Assembly: GCF_026625125.1 (NCBI RefSeq)
Contig: NZ_CP113097.1
Span: 1,922,001-1,986,000 of the forward strand
Direction: 5' to 3'
Origin: Pseudomonas putida
GTDB taxonomy: Bacteria > Pseudomonadota > Gammaproteobacteria > Pseudomonadales > Pseudomonadaceae
Length of the DNA: 64,000 nucleotides
Each line of letters starts with the position of its first letter. The first letter of the stretch is position 1. The translations under genes and the position numbers were made by a program. The notes under the pieces were generated by a model. That model searched no databases. It saw only the letters and a list, made by a program, of their open reading frames with translations, and had not been told where the DNA came from. Shown piece by piece: positions 43,351-52,516 of the stretch.

Positions 43351-44256
43351 GTGAGCGACGCGGAGCGCTATCAGCAGGCGGCACGCCGGGCCAGCACCGC
43401 GCGCCGCTACGCCCAGGCCATCGAGCACTTCGAAGGGGAGTGGGGCGGGTTACTGCCGGCTTCCAGTGCCAGTGTAGTGGGATACCTGGCGGCTTATGGT
43501 CCGAAGCTGAGTGCCAATACCCTGCGTACACACCTGGCGGCATTGGCCCAGTGGCATCAACAGCGTGGTTTTCCCGACCCGACCAAGACGGCGCAGGTGC
43601 GCGACACACTGCGTGGCATTCAGGCATTGCACCCACAACCGATCAAACAGGCCCTAGCGCTGCAGTTGCAGGTGCTCGAGACCAGCATCGACAGATTGAC
43701 TGACGAATTGATGAGCGGTGAGCCGGAGCAGCGTCTGCGTGCGGCGCGCGACCAAGCGCTCATCCTGCTGGGTTTCTGGCGCGCTTTCCGCGGCGATGAG
43801 CTGTGTCGGCTGCAAGCCGAGCATGTGCGAATTGATGAAGGGGAGGGCCTGCAGCTGTTTCTGCCAACGAGCAAGACCGACCGCGACAATCGTGGCCGAA
43901 ACCTAACTATGCCGGCGCTGAAACGCTTGTGTCCGGTGCAAGCCACGCAACAGTGGCTAGCGCTCAGCGGTATTACGCAGGGCCCACTGTTTCGGGGAAT
44001 CGACCGCTGGGGGCATCTCGGTGAGCAGCCCCTCCATCCCAATAGCGTCTCCCGCTTGTTGCGCGGCGCGCTCATGCGCAGTGGCACCGAGGCTCAGGGC
44101 TATTCGGCGCACTCGCTACGCCGCGGCTTCGCCACCTGGGCCAGTCGCAACCAGTGGAGCAGCGAGGCGTTGATGGCTTATGTGGGGTGGCGCGATGTGC
44201 AATCGGCTGCCCGCTACATTGAGCCGCATGCTCCATTCGCTGAGTGGTTACGCTGA
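43351..44256 (+). CDS. tnpS: TnpS-like tyrosine recombinase
   Basis: 301 aa from GTG 43351 behind AGGAGG. Catalytic residues of the integrase family are identifiable: R147 (FWRAFRGDELC), K175 (PTSKTD), H254 and R257 (SAHSLRRGFATWA), W280 (YVGWRDV) and Tyr289 (SAARYIE). The N-terminal SAM-like region binds the core arms. Tn4651 TnpS has 323 aa. The enzyme resolves cointegrates formed by replicative transposition. The Tn3-family transposase TnpA is not in the window, so the rest of the transposon is outside or lost. Confidence 0.88.
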   Translation: MSDAERYQQAARRASTARRYAQAIEHFEGEWGGLLPASSASVVGYLAAYGPKLSANTLRTHLAALAQWHQQRGFPDPTKTAQVRDTLRGIQALHPQPIKQALALQLQVLETSIDRLTDELMSGEPEQRLRAARDQALILLGFWRAFRGDELCRLQAEHVRIDEGEGLQLFLPTSKTDRDNRGRNLTMPALKRLCPVQATQQWLALSGITQGPLFRGIDRWGHLGEQPLHPNSVSRLLRGALMRSGTEAQGYSAHSLRRGFATWASRNQWSSEALMAYVGWRDVQSAARYIEPHAPFAEWLR

Positions 44257-45425
44257 AGGGCCACCCAGTAAGTCTTGACTTGCCTCAGAGTCGTGCTCCA
44301 TGTAGCTCAAATCTCAGTGTTCTGCCGAACGATCCCCAGTTCCGGGACAGCCCAGCGTCGACCAATATCGGCATCATCGCCGATTCGATCACCTGTCACC
44401 TGAACCATCCGCACCCCCTGTGGCGGGGCACGAGGCCCCGCCACTGATTCAAGCTTGAGCCGGCGCCGACTGACGTGCGAGCCAAATGTCTGCAGCTTCC
44501 GAAGCTGAAAGTTTTTTGTGACTGATAAGAAAATCAAGCTCACTGATCGCGGCATTGCCAGGGTGCATGATCCTCACCGCCCAACTGCCCGAGCGGTTCA
44601 TCCAGAGCTCTGATTTTGTAAGCATGGTGCAAATATTGAGGATGCCTGAGTGGCACCACAGCCCATTGCTGCTCTGCATAGGAATGTCCAAAGCGATTGA
44701 AGCAATCGGCTTCGGTGCCTTGTGCAAAAGAGTAACCTTCGGCCTCCAACTCGTGCTGCGTGACCAGGGCTTTCGAGAAGCGACTGATACCCCCTCCAGG
44801 GTTGATACCTTGAATGCGACGGCTCATCCGCTAAGCAACATCAGGCTTCAGGAGGTCCGCAATCGTAGCGACCTGTCCTCCGGTACATAATCAGGCACAC
44901 CCCAAATGCAGTATGGGTTGGAAAGAACTCCAAAGGAGGTGTTCGGCTTCTTGCAAGCTGAGAGGAAGGCTCCATGGCTGGCTGGCAGCCAGGCTGATAC
45001 AAGCATCTCTACCGGTCCGAACATTTCCTCATGAGGAGCTGTGCCGAGACTTCCACGAGGTAACAATCTCGCTCTAGCTGGCTGCACAAGCGCGGCGCTA
45101 GCTCGGTAATTGCACTGATTGGACCACCTATGTGCATTCAGCTTGACCAGCCATTTGTATTGGATGTGACTAGCGCACCGCTACGTGGACACTCCTGACA
45201 GGACCGTTGTCTTCGGTGCGAACTGGAGTTGGCGGTAGTGTGGCGCGTGGATTTGCTGAAGAAGCAAGCCTATATGGTCACTCTATCGTGGTGTTTGGCG
45301 TTCAGCCGAGGGCAGAGAGCAGGAAATGTGCCTGCTCTAGGAGGCGCGCGGAAGATGATGAATGATCCTATGCATAAGCTACTTCGTTGGCAGCTTTGAC
45401 AAAGATTTAAGAACAAACCTGTGTG
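44257..45425. other. Long gap with decayed or no genes between the resolution module and the catabolic cluster
   Basis: 1.17 kb without a confident gene. Leftward frames at 44540-44827 and 44449-44727 overlap in different frames and could be a frameshifted gene. The frame beginning MSRRIQGINPGGGISRF reads well to about LDEPLGQ, then the other frame continues as SGSWAVRIMHPGNAAISELDFLISHKKLSASEAADIWL. A strong hairpin lies at 44420-44444. To the right nothing is recognised up to the IclR gene. Confidence 0.4.
44420..44444. terminator. Perfect hairpin downstream of tnpS
   Basis: GTGGCGGGGC-acgag-GCCCCGCCAC, a 10-bp perfect stem with a 5-base loop, 163 bp after the tnpS stop. No T-run follows on either strand, so it may be a structural or factor-dependent end rather than a classical terminator. 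Confidence 0.5.
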
Positions 45426-46220
45426 TTAATGGCGAATTAGTTGCTCGATTTTTGTTTTCCCATTTATAAGCGCAGTGGCAATGTGATTGAGATTGTTCAA
45501 TTTCATTACTGCATTTAACAGATAAATGCAGTTAAGGCATGCGATCACTTGACCGTCCATAATTATCGGGAACGATATGGCCCCAAACTTTGGCTCTTCC
45601 TCCCAGTCGCCACTGTTAATGCCATAGCCAGTTCCCTGTGTCTCTTCGATCACTTGCCGTACATACTCTGTGTCAGTCGCAAGCAGCGAATATCGATCAT
45701 TTTTTTCTTTCAGTATCTCGAGTATGGCGATTTGTTCCTGCGGCGAACTGAAGGCAAAAAAAGCTTTGCCGGCAGCGGTTTTAAGCAGTGGCAACCGTCG
45801 TCCAGGCAAAACAGAATGAAAAGAGAGATGGCTGTACGCTCTAGTGCTGCTACGTACAACCATTTCATCGTGGTCGAAAATTAAAATCGAGCACGGCCAG
45901 GCAATCTGCTTGGAAATTTCCTTGATGACGGGCCCGGCGATCTCGACCACTCTTACCGTTTCCCGATAGCCGCAACTCAAGCTATTCACGTGGAAAGTTA
46001 GGCTGTAAAGACTTGTGATAGGGTCATATTTGACAAATCCACCCACTCTCAAGGTTTCAAGGAGGCGTTTGACCGTGGTCCTATGCAAGCCCGTTTGCTT
46101 GCTGAGATCAGAAACAGTGCTGGCAGTGTTTTCCATTCCATTGAAGCACTGTATCAACTCCAAACCTCTCTGTAAGGTTTGAGAGGTCCGATAAATACTT
46201 GGCTTAACACTCTGGGGCAT
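45426..46220 (-). CDS. IclR-family regulator of the aromatic cluster
   Basis: 264 aa with an N-terminal winged helix (TVSDLSKQTGLHRTTVKRLLETLRVGGFVKYD) and an IclR effector domain (FHSVLPGRRLPLLKTAAGKAFFAF, GINSGDWEEEPKFGAISFPI). It is the last gene of the leftward oxygenase operon. E. coli MhpR, the activator of the mhp genes, is also IclR type, so this protein probably responds to the aromatic substrate or its diol and drives both divergent operons. The 17-bp inverted repeats at 50130 and 50299 are the best candidate sites. Confidence 0.85.
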   Translation of the reverse strand: MPQSVKPSIYRTSQTLQRGLELIQCFNGMENTASTVSDLSKQTGLHRTTVKRLLETLRVGGFVKYDPITSLYSLTFHVNSLSCGYRETVRVVEIAGPVIKEISKQIAWPCSILIFDHDEMVVRSSTRAYSHLSFHSVLPGRRLPLLKTAAGKAFFAFSSPQEQIAILEILKEKNDRYSLLATDTEYVRQVIEETQGTGYGINSGDWEEEPKFGAISFPIIMDGQVIACLNCIYLLNAVMKLNNLNHIATALINGKTKIEQLIRH

Positions 46221-46240
46221 ACTAACTCCGTCGAGAGCTT

Positions 46241-47200
46241 TTATAGATCCAACACAAGTCGCTTTGATTTAGCACCCGAGCAGCAGATCATCATAGTGGT
46301 ATTGCTCGCCTTTTCCGCATCGGATAAAAGCGCATCCCGATGATCCGCTTCGCCGCTGATGATTCGGGTTTCGCAACTTCCACAAATCCCCTCCCGACAG
46401 GAGGAGGGTACTGATATCCCGGCTTCAAATACAACGTCCAAAATAGATTTTCCCGCAGGAACATTAAATATAGCGCGGGTTCTTGCTAGCTCGATTTCAT
46501 ATCCGCCATCTCTTGCAGCATGCACTTTTGCTGAAAAATATTCAAGGTGCGCGGTCGCTTTCCTATGCACTGTGGCCGCTTCGAAAGCATTCAGCATGCT
46601 TTGGGGGCCGCAGCAGTAAAGATGCGCGTCAGCGCTGGCCACGCTACAGAGGTGGGCGATATTCAAACTTGGGACAGTGCCCGCTTGATCAAAATGATAG
46701 TGGACCTTGCCGCCAAACTGTTCAGCGAGGCTACTCAGCTCCTCCTTGTAGGCTGCATGCTGTTCGGTCCGGCAGCAGTAATGCAACTCCCACAATGTAC
46801 CCAAAGCGCTTAAGCGATAAGCCATGGATAAAAGTGGGGTAATGCCGATGCCGCCTGCAATCAATATGTTATGGGTTATCGCCTCGTTGAGTGGGAAATT
46901 GTTTCGCGGAGGGGACGAGGAAATAATGTCATTTACTTTAAGATTATGATGAATAAAAAGCGATCCACCTTTGCTCTCAGGGGAATTGTGCACGGCAATT
47001 ACGTACCGGTTCTTATCTGCACAGTTGTTTGCTAGGGAATAGCAGCGATAAAGGTTTTCGGTAAGTTTGATCTCGATGTGTGCTCCAGGACTAAATTCCG
47101 GCAACCTTGTATTTCCATCCGCAGCGAGCAATTCGATCTCTCGTATGCCCAGTGCGACGTCTCTAATGCGGGCTACCTTCAACAAAATACTATTTTCCAC
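46241..47200 (-). CDS. Oxygenase reductase, phthalate/vanillate type (FMN, NAD, C-terminal 2Fe-2S)
   Basis: 319 aa. N-terminal flavin domain (YRCYSLANNCADKNRYVIAV), NAD domain (NILIAGGIGITPLLSMA, YCCGPQSML) and a C-terminal plant-type ferredoxin with SCREGICGSCET and a later Cys. This order defines the PDR/VanB class, which feeds electrons directly to a Rieske oxygenase without a separate ferredoxin. It lies 9 bp from the dehydrogenase gene in the oxygenase operon, so it should serve that oxygenase. Hca-type systems use separate ferredoxin and reductase proteins, so this cluster is of a different class. Confidence 0.9.
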   Translation of the reverse strand: MENSILLKVARIRDVALGIREIELLAADGNTRLPEFSPGAHIEIKLTENLYRCYSLANNCADKNRYVIAVHNSPESKGGSLFIHHNLKVNDIISSSPPRNNFPLNEAITHNILIAGGIGITPLLSMAYRLSALGTLWELHYCCRTEQHAAYKEELSSLAEQFGGKVHYHFDQAGTVPSLNIAHLCSVASADAHLYCCGPQSMLNAFEAATVHRKATAHLEYFSAKVHAARDGGYEIELARTRAIFNVPAGKSILDVVFEAGISVPSSCREGICGSCETRIISGEADHRDALLSDAEKASNTTMMICCSGAKSKRLVLDL

Positions 47201-47209
47201 ATGACCTCC

Positions 47210-48244
47210 TCATTCCAGAATTAGCAACGGTTTGATGGCTTCGCCTGCCATCACTAAATCAAACGCTCGAACCGCGTCTGACAGTGGGAGGCGGTGGCTG
47301 ATAATTGGATTTAGACTGATTTTTTGGGCATGCACTAGATTTGACGCAACATGCCACGTGCTCCAGATTTTTCGTCCGTGAATGTTGTAAATTGTCGGTC
47401 GCGACTTTCGCCAGAGCCCGAAATCAAATTCGAATGCTTGATTCGGCGTGGCGCACCATTTCAACTCACCCCCAACGGCAATAAATGCAAATGCATTTCT
47501 TGCTCCTTCCACGCTGCCGGTATATTCGAAAACTACATCGATGCCTTCGTTAGCAGTCATCTCTTTTACTGCCTGAGCAACGTTAACTTTTGCAGGGTCT
47601 AAAGTGACGTCTGCTCCCATTTCCGTTGCAACTTTAAGTCGATGGAGGTTGTGGTCAATTGCAAATACTTTCGCTGCGCCAAAATGCTTCGCAACTGAAA
47701 TGTTCATCAAACCTATAGGACCGCACCCGTTTATCAAAACAGTCCTTCCGGCAACACCTTTGCCCTCAAGCGTTGCATTTACAGCAATACCTAAAGGTTC
47801 GAGAAGTGCAGCTTGTTCTATCGAAATGCCGGGTGGATTTACCCAGGCAATACAGGTGGGCACCGTTGCAAACTCAGCAAAAGTTCCGTTAATGTCTATG
47901 CCAGGGTATTTGGTGTTGGGGCAGATATGCGTATTGCCTGATTTGCAGGTAAGGCATATCCGGCAAGGTATGTGGCTCTCCAGGCTGACTAAATCTCCAA
48001 CTTTAAAGTTAGACTGTACGTCTCCTAATTCGACGACTTCGCCAACAGCTTCATGACCAAGCGTGGTAGGATATGACATACGTTGAGCGTACGCACCCGC
48101 ACCTTTGTACACACTCATGTCAGTGCCGCAGAGGCCGCTAGCTTTCACCTTGACCAGCATTTCGCCAGCACTTGGTCGGCGCACGTCTATTTCCTGAAGT
48201 GAGACGTTGCCCAGCCCGGCGGCCGTTTTGTTCAGAGCAAGCAT
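47210..48244 (-). CDS. Zinc-dependent alcohol dehydrogenase, threonine dehydrogenase-like MDR
   Basis: 344 aa. Catalytic zinc motifs SGLCGTD and GHEAVGEVV, structural zinc cysteines in CRICLTCKSGNTHIC, and the nucleotide fold GCGPIGLMNISVAKHFG. It sits inside the oxygenase operon, where a cis-dihydrodiol dehydrogenase (normally a short-chain type) would be expected. It could take that role, or oxidise a side-chain hydroxyl of the substrate; sequence alone cannot decide. Gaps are 9 bp to the reductase and 26 bp to the beta subunit. Confidence 0.85.
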   Translation of the reverse strand: MLALNKTAAGLGNVSLQEIDVRRPSAGEMLVKVKASGLCGTDMSVYKGAGAYAQRMSYPTTLGHEAVGEVVELGDVQSNFKVGDLVSLESHIPCRICLTCKSGNTHICPNTKYPGIDINGTFAEFATVPTCIAWVNPPGISIEQAALLEPLGIAVNATLEGKGVAGRTVLINGCGPIGLMNISVAKHFGAAKVFAIDHNLHRLKVATEMGADVTLDPAKVNVAQAVKEMTANEGIDVVFEYTGSVEGARNAFAFIAVGGELKWCATPNQAFEFDFGLWRKSRPTIYNIHGRKIWSTWHVASNLVHAQKISLNPIISHRLPLSDAVRAFDLVMAGEAIKPLLILE

Positions 48245-48270
48245 ATCTAATTCCCGAGATGACGGTGCAT

Positions 48271-48756
48271 TTACATGAGAAACGACAGGCCAAATATTGG
48301 CTGATGGCGGTTCAGTAAGCGGATAATCTTTTTACTGATCTTCCATTGACCGCCTTCTTTCTCAAAGGACGCGGAGCAATGGGCAGGATAGTGATTTAAT
48401 TGGCCCAGGCCGCGTTGCCGCCAATCGCCTGAGCGCATCTCCATCAGTAACATTGCAAAAGTTGCTTCCGCTGTTTCAGCGTTTTCACTGTGAATGATGT
48501 CAATGTTACTGATCATTCTTAAGGTCTGCGACGCCGGCTGTTGCGCTACTCGATTCTGGCGAATAATCTGGTCGACGCGCATTTTTAATCGTGGGATGTC
48601 GTCATAAATAATTGAGGAATCCTTTAAAGGGTCGGCATTCTCATCCATAGGAATCCAATAACGGGCATCCTGAGTGAATAGATCGAGCCACTCGTCCAAT
48701 TTTACCTGGTCGAGCAAACGTGCTTCTGATTGGATCAACTGCTGAATTTCTTTCAT
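48271..48756 (-). CDS. Aromatic ring-hydroxylating oxygenase, beta (small) subunit
   Basis: 161 aa from ATG 48756 (MKEIQQLIQSEARLLD), with GGGAAG upstream. The NTF2-like fold of oxygenase small subunits shows LDEWLDLFTQDARYWIPMDE, RMISNIDI and GQWKISKKIIRLLNRHQP. It packs with the alpha subunit in an alpha3beta3 enzyme and has a structural role. It follows the alpha gene by 11 bp. Its presence points to a dioxygenase rather than a VanA-like, alpha-only monooxygenase. Confidence 0.9.
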   Translation of the reverse strand: MKEIQQLIQSEARLLDQVKLDEWLDLFTQDARYWIPMDENADPLKDSSIIYDDIPRLKMRVDQIIRQNRVAQQPASQTLRMISNIDIIHSENAETAEATFAMLLMEMRSGDWRQRGLGQLNHYPAHCSASFEKEGGQWKISKKIIRLLNRHQPIFGLSFLM

Positions 48757-48767
48757 GGCACTTCCCT

Positions 48768-50030
48768 TCAATTGGACAGCATCGCGACCCATTTACGCCA
48801 AAATGCACGCTGCGGCACTTCGTCGCTGTAGACGCCTACCCGTTCGCCATTTGCTTTAACTTGCTCTTTGCCCAATCCACGACTGAGCGTGATCCAGTCA
48901 AAGCCGATTGCATTCAAAGCGTTTTGATTGCCGTTAAATACATCAGTGTCATCAGCTGATAGTATTCCTGCTGTTCCAACTCGAGTTTGTGCATCGAGCA
49001 TGCGGTTAGCATTAATGGATTCATGAGCTCCGTCGATCAACAGTGGATATGAATATACCTCGGTTTTATCGTGATCGATTGGCTGAATCACTCGAATGTT
49101 AAAATCGAAAATCACCAAGTTGGGGAAGATCAAGAATTGACGATTCGTTAGAGTTTCGGCCGCGCCTTCTTCACCAAAGAGCTCAATGAGTTTCTGTTGA
49201 TAATCTGAACGTGCTTCTGCATCTACGTCGCCTGACTCCAGCGGCGCACCCGCCTCCAGGGTGCCATGACCTTCTGAATAACCTCGGGTAAACCCTTCCT
49301 GACGCACGGCGACATCCAGTGCCCGGTTTTCAAACGAGCCGGCAAATTTTTTGACTGTATTAAACGCTGACCGATGGACGAATCCAGGGTGATAACCGTC
49401 GTAAACATTTTCAACTTGGAATTTCCAATTTCCATCATAGCCATACCGGTGAGGAGTACAAACGGAGTACTTAGAGCCTGCTGTTCGCTGCAGCCAGATA
49501 TCAATGTGCGGCTTGATACCACCGAGAAAATCTTCAAGCGGCTCCACGTCCGGATTGAATGATCCGAAAATTAGACCGCCGTATGACGCGATTCGAGGGA
49601 GCGTTTTCAGATTTTTATCTGACTTATCAAAACACTCGTGATAACGTTGGTCATCTGGGATACCTATGAGCTGACCATTGGGGCGGAACGACCAGCCATG
49701 GTATGGACACACGAATGCTCGAGCATTCCCTTTCTCGCTTCGACAAAGCGTCGCGCCACGATGTGGGCAAGCATTCAGAAAGGCGGTTATGTCACCATTG
49801 GAACTTCGGGTAACAATGACCGGACGTGTTCCTATCTGCGTGGATTTGAAGTCATTGGTTCTAGCTATTTCGCTTTCGTGACACAGGTAGATCCATGTGC
49901 TGAAAAAAATTTCGTTCATTTCGCGATCAAAAATCGCTTTGCCGCGATAAGCGGCTGTTTGGACTTTAAATTCAGATTCTTGCTCTTCGACCATCGGCCG
50001 TACGGAGGGCGGATAAATCATCTCATTCAT
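48768..50030 (-). CDS. Aromatic ring-hydroxylating oxygenase, alpha (large, Rieske) subunit
   Basis: 420 aa. Rieske cluster ligands C88, H90, C108 and H111 (ACPHRGATLC...FVCPYHGWSF); mononuclear iron ligands H214 and H219 in the NVYDGYHPGFVH motif, with D211 as the electron bridge. Length and motifs suit the benzoate/p-cumate-like dioxygenases with an NDO fold. First gene of a five-gene leftward operon (alpha, beta, MDR dehydrogenase, reductase, IclR). It should dihydroxylate the ring of an aromatic acid, producing a diol that after dehydrogenation feeds the MhpB-type dioxygenase. The substrate is not deducible. Confidence 0.92.
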   Translation of the reverse strand: MNEMIYPPSVRPMVEEQESEFKVQTAAYRGKAIFDREMNEIFFSTWIYLCHESEIARTNDFKSTQIGTRPVIVTRSSNGDITAFLNACPHRGATLCRSEKGNARAFVCPYHGWSFRPNGQLIGIPDDQRYHECFDKSDKNLKTLPRIASYGGLIFGSFNPDVEPLEDFLGGIKPHIDIWLQRTAGSKYSVCTPHRYGYDGNWKFQVENVYDGYHPGFVHRSAFNTVKKFAGSFENRALDVAVRQEGFTRGYSEGHGTLEAGAPLESGDVDAEARSDYQQKLIELFGEEGAAETLTNRQFLIFPNLVIFDFNIRVIQPIDHDKTEVYSYPLLIDGAHESINANRMLDAQTRVGTAGILSADDTDVFNGNQNALNAIGFDWITLSRGLGKEQVKANGERVGVYSDEVPQRAFWRKWVAMLSN

Positions 50031-50129
50031 TGGTGCTATTCCTTTGTCTCAGGCTGCCGGTGTTGGGGTTGCCGGCTTCCATTCATCCTAAGAAGCAGCC
50101 TCGTTTGTTTCAATGACAACGATTCGGGC

Positions 50130-50146
50130 GTGCAACATGTGCACCT
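50130..50146. promoter_or_regulatory. Candidate IclR operator, left copy
   Basis: GTGCAACATGTGCACCT, the exact reverse complement of the right copy. It lies 100 bp upstream of the oxygenase alpha start. The core TGCAACATGTGCA is itself nearly palindromic, as IclR-type sites tend to be. Confidence 0.55.
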
Positions 50147-50298
50147 CCGCCCCCTGCTGACTTTGGGTTGGCCTCAAGAATTTCCTCCGCTGCGATGTAG
50201 CACCTGCCTTGAACACATAGAGTATCGCCTTCGTCAGGATGGGAGCGCTCAACAATGGGTGTGCGAGGTGACCGCCTGATTCCTGCTCTTCAACATGC

Positions 50299-50315
50299 AG
50301 GTGCACATGTTGCAC
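50299..50315. promoter_or_regulatory. Candidate IclR operator, right copy
   Basis: AGGTGCACATGTTGCAC, the exact inverse of the left copy, about 330 bp upstream of the mhpB-like start. It is embedded in a larger palindrome (CAACATG...CATGTTG). Confidence 0.55.
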
Positions 50316-50642
50316 TGAGCCGACGTTTCAATTGATGCGGTTTTTTTTTGCTTTTAGACTCGGCACTATGAAAACATCCATTCACTTACTCAGTATTCTA
50401 ATGGCTACTTTTATCTCAGTATCTAACTGAGCTACGGAGATGGTGCGAATTCTTGCCGGCAGCGTCCGTGGTTAGTGTTCGTAAGTGATATAGCTGCACT
50501 GTGGGAAAAAGTCCGAGTCATCACCTTCTGAAGAGCCCGTGTAAGTCAAGGTGCTTGGGGTGAAAGATTATTCGGGGGCGGGCTTGCAATCAATGTGCAT
50601 GATTTATTAATCAGTGGACCCACTTACAGGAGAATTTTTGAT

Positions 50643-51584
50643 ATGAAGGCGCTGCTGGAATGCATGTCGCACACTCCGCTAGTTGGGCACTTTGACCCGC
50701 CTCAAACGGTGCTCGAGGAAGTGGGGGCAGTAGTTATGGCAGCACGCAAACGCATTCATCAATTTAATCCAGAGTTGGTGATTTTATTTACGCCCGACCA
50801 CTTCAACGGTTTTTTCTATGATGTTATGCCGTCGTTTTGTATCGGGATGGGCGCGCATGCAATTGGCGACTTCGGTTCCTTGGCGGGTCCTCTCGACGTG
50901 CCTCAGGCTCTGGCTGAGGATTGCGCAAACTTCGTACTTAATTCCGGCGTGGATGCTGCAGTGTCCTATGACATGCAGCTTGATCACGGCGCGGCGCAGC
51001 CGCTGGAGTTGTTCTTTGGTGCGCTGGGTCGATGTCCGGTAATCCCAGTATTCATCAATGCGGTGGCCGTTCCGCTTCCGAATTTTCAGCGTGCTCGCAT
51101 GCTGGGACAAGCCATTGGTCGATGGGCTAGCAAATTAGACAAACGAGTACTGTTCATCGGTTCTGGTGGACTGTCGCATCAGCCCCCGGTACCTGAGCTG
51201 GCAACCGCAGATGCCCACATGGCGAACCGATTGAAAGGCGGCGGTCGCCAATTACCTGCGAGGGAGCGGGAATTACGGACTCAGCGGGTAATCATGGCCG
51301 CGCAGCGTTTTGTCGAAGACCAGCACTCGCTTCATCCACTGAATCCTGAGTGGGATCAAAACTTCCTCGACATTTTGAGTGATGGCCAATTGGCTCAGCT
51401 CGACAGCGTTGTGAATGCTGATCTGTCGGCGCGAGCTGGTAAGTCAACCCATGAAGTAAAAACTTGGATGGCCGCCTTCGCCGCGCTTCGTGCTTTCGGC
51501 CCCTATAAAACTCAAGGCCGCTATTACCGAGAAATTCCCGAGTGGATCGCGGGCTTCGGTGCCCTGAGCGCTGCTTTGGACTGA
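50643..51584 (+). CDS. mhpB: MhpB-like extradiol dioxygenase (2,3-dihydroxyphenylpropionate type)
   Basis: 313 aa from ATG 50643 ([20 protein letters not shown]) with AGGAG upstream. It follows E. coli MhpB along its full length. D114 and H115 ([10 protein letters not shown]) and H179 ([13 protein letters not shown]) match the catalytic and iron-binding residues of this class III extradiol enzyme. It opens a 2,3-dihydroxyphenyl carboxylic acid to a 2-hydroxy-6-oxo-diene acid, giving a C9 product with phenylpropionate. First gene of the rightward operon. The mhpA flavin hydroxylase normally found with it is absent; the divergent Rieske system supplies the diol. Confidence 0.93.
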   Translation: MKALLECMSHTPLVGHFDPPQTVLEEVGAVVMAARKRIHQFNPELVILFTPDHFNGFFYDVMPSFCIGMGAHAIGDFGSLAGPLDVPQALAEDCANFVLNSGVDAAVSYDMQLDHGAAQPLELFFGALGRCPVIPVFINAVAVPLPNFQRARMLGQAIGRWASKLDKRVLFIGSGGLSHQPPVPELATADAHMANRLKGGGRQLPARERELRTQRVIMAAQRFVEDQHSLHPLNPEWDQNFLDILSDGQLAQLDSVVNADLSARAGKSTHEVKTWMAAFAALRAFGPYKTQGRYYREIPEWIAGFGALSAALD

Positions 51585-51622
51585 TTTATTTCGGCTTGTT
51601 ACGTTGCAGCAGAGGAAACCCA

Positions 51623-52480
51623 ATGAGTCGCTTCAATGAAGAAATCACTAGTAAGTTTGTCACCATTAGCGACGCTGGTCGTTCTTGGAATATCCACTAT
51701 AACGATATCGGGAGCAGCGACAAAGTCATTGTAATGCTGCACGGCTCCGGTCCAGGCGCCACGAGTTGGGCAAACTTCAATCGCAATATCGATCCCTTGG
51801 TCGATGCCGGCTTCCGTCTATTACTAATTGATTGCCCAGGGTGGGGTAAGAGCGACACAATTATCTGTGCTGAATCGCGCTCTGAACTTAATGGCCGTGT
51901 AGTTAAGGCGGTTATCGATGAGTTAGGACTCAGTAAAATTTCTTTGCTTGGCAACTCCATGGGTGGCCACAGCGCCGTGTCGTTTGCGCTTGCGAACCCA
52001 GGCAATGTCGACAAGTTAGTCCTAATGGGCGGAGGCACCGGCGGGGTAAGCGCGTTCGTACCAATGCCTACTGAGGGTATCAAGCTGATTGGCGCATTGT
52101 ACCGGGAGCCTACTCTAGACAATCTAAAGCAGATGATGAATGTGTTTGTGTACGACGCAAGCGACATCACCGAAGACCTGATGCGGTCCCGCCTGATCAA
52201 TATCAAGGCACGGCCCGATCACCTGGATAACTTTGTCAAGAGCTTGCAAGCCAATTCCAAGCAGTTCCCCGACCAGGGTTCACGCTTAGAGGAAATTAAG
52301 GCGGATACTCTGATCCTCTGGGGCCGCAATGATCGCTTTGTGCCAGTCGATACAGGCTACCGCTTGAACGCCGGCATCCTGAACTCGCAACTTCATGTAT
52401 TCAATAAGTGCGGCCACTGGGTGCAATGGGAGCATGCCGAAAGTTTTAACCGCCTTGTGCTGGATTTCCTGAACCATTGA
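51623..52480 (+). CDS. mhpC: MhpC-like C-C bond hydrolase
   Basis: 285 aa from ATG 51623 with AGAGG upstream. Alpha/beta-hydrolase features: oxyanion [10 protein letters not shown], nucleophile S112 in GNSMGG, acid in WGRNDRFVP and His in [10 protein letters not shown]. The family hydrolyses the ring-fission product to 2-hydroxypenta-2,4-dienoate plus the side-chain acid (succinate in the phenylpropionate route). Which acid is released depends on the unknown substrate. It lies 38 bp after mhpB. Confidence 0.92.
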   Translation: MSRFNEEITSKFVTISDAGRSWNIHYNDIGSSDKVIVMLHGSGPGATSWANFNRNIDPLVDAGFRLLLIDCPGWGKSDTIICAESRSELNGRVVKAVIDELGLSKISLLGNSMGGHSAVSFALANPGNVDKLVLMGGGTGGVSAFVPMPTEGIKLIGALYREPTLDNLKQMMNVFVYDASDITEDLMRSRLINIKARPDHLDNFVKSLQANSKQFPDQGSRLEEIKADTLILWGRNDRFVPVDTGYRLNAGILNSQLHVFNKCGHWVQWEHAESFNRLVLDFLNH

Positions 52481-52516
52481 GACCTAACGTGCCTTCGCTA
52501 GGCCGAGAAAAAAACT

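Larger units (their letters stand above)
50031..50642. promoter_or_regulatory. Divergent control region between oxygenase and mhp operons
   Basis: 612 bp without a confident gene. It holds a perfect inverted pair of 17-mers, GTGCAACATGTGCACCT (50130-50146) and its reverse complement (50299-50315), 152 bp apart. The right copy also lies in CAACATG-8-CATGTTG (50291-50312). An AT-rich stretch near 50336-50420 could hold the mhp promoter. The paired copies suggest looping by an IclR tetramer that controls both directions. Confidence 0.6.

Noticed and set aside
50040..50279. Plus-strand frame with two CxxC-like cysteines in the mhp control gap
   Set aside because: It runs out of the antisense strand of the oxygenase gene, has no start site of its own and covers the inverted-repeat operators.
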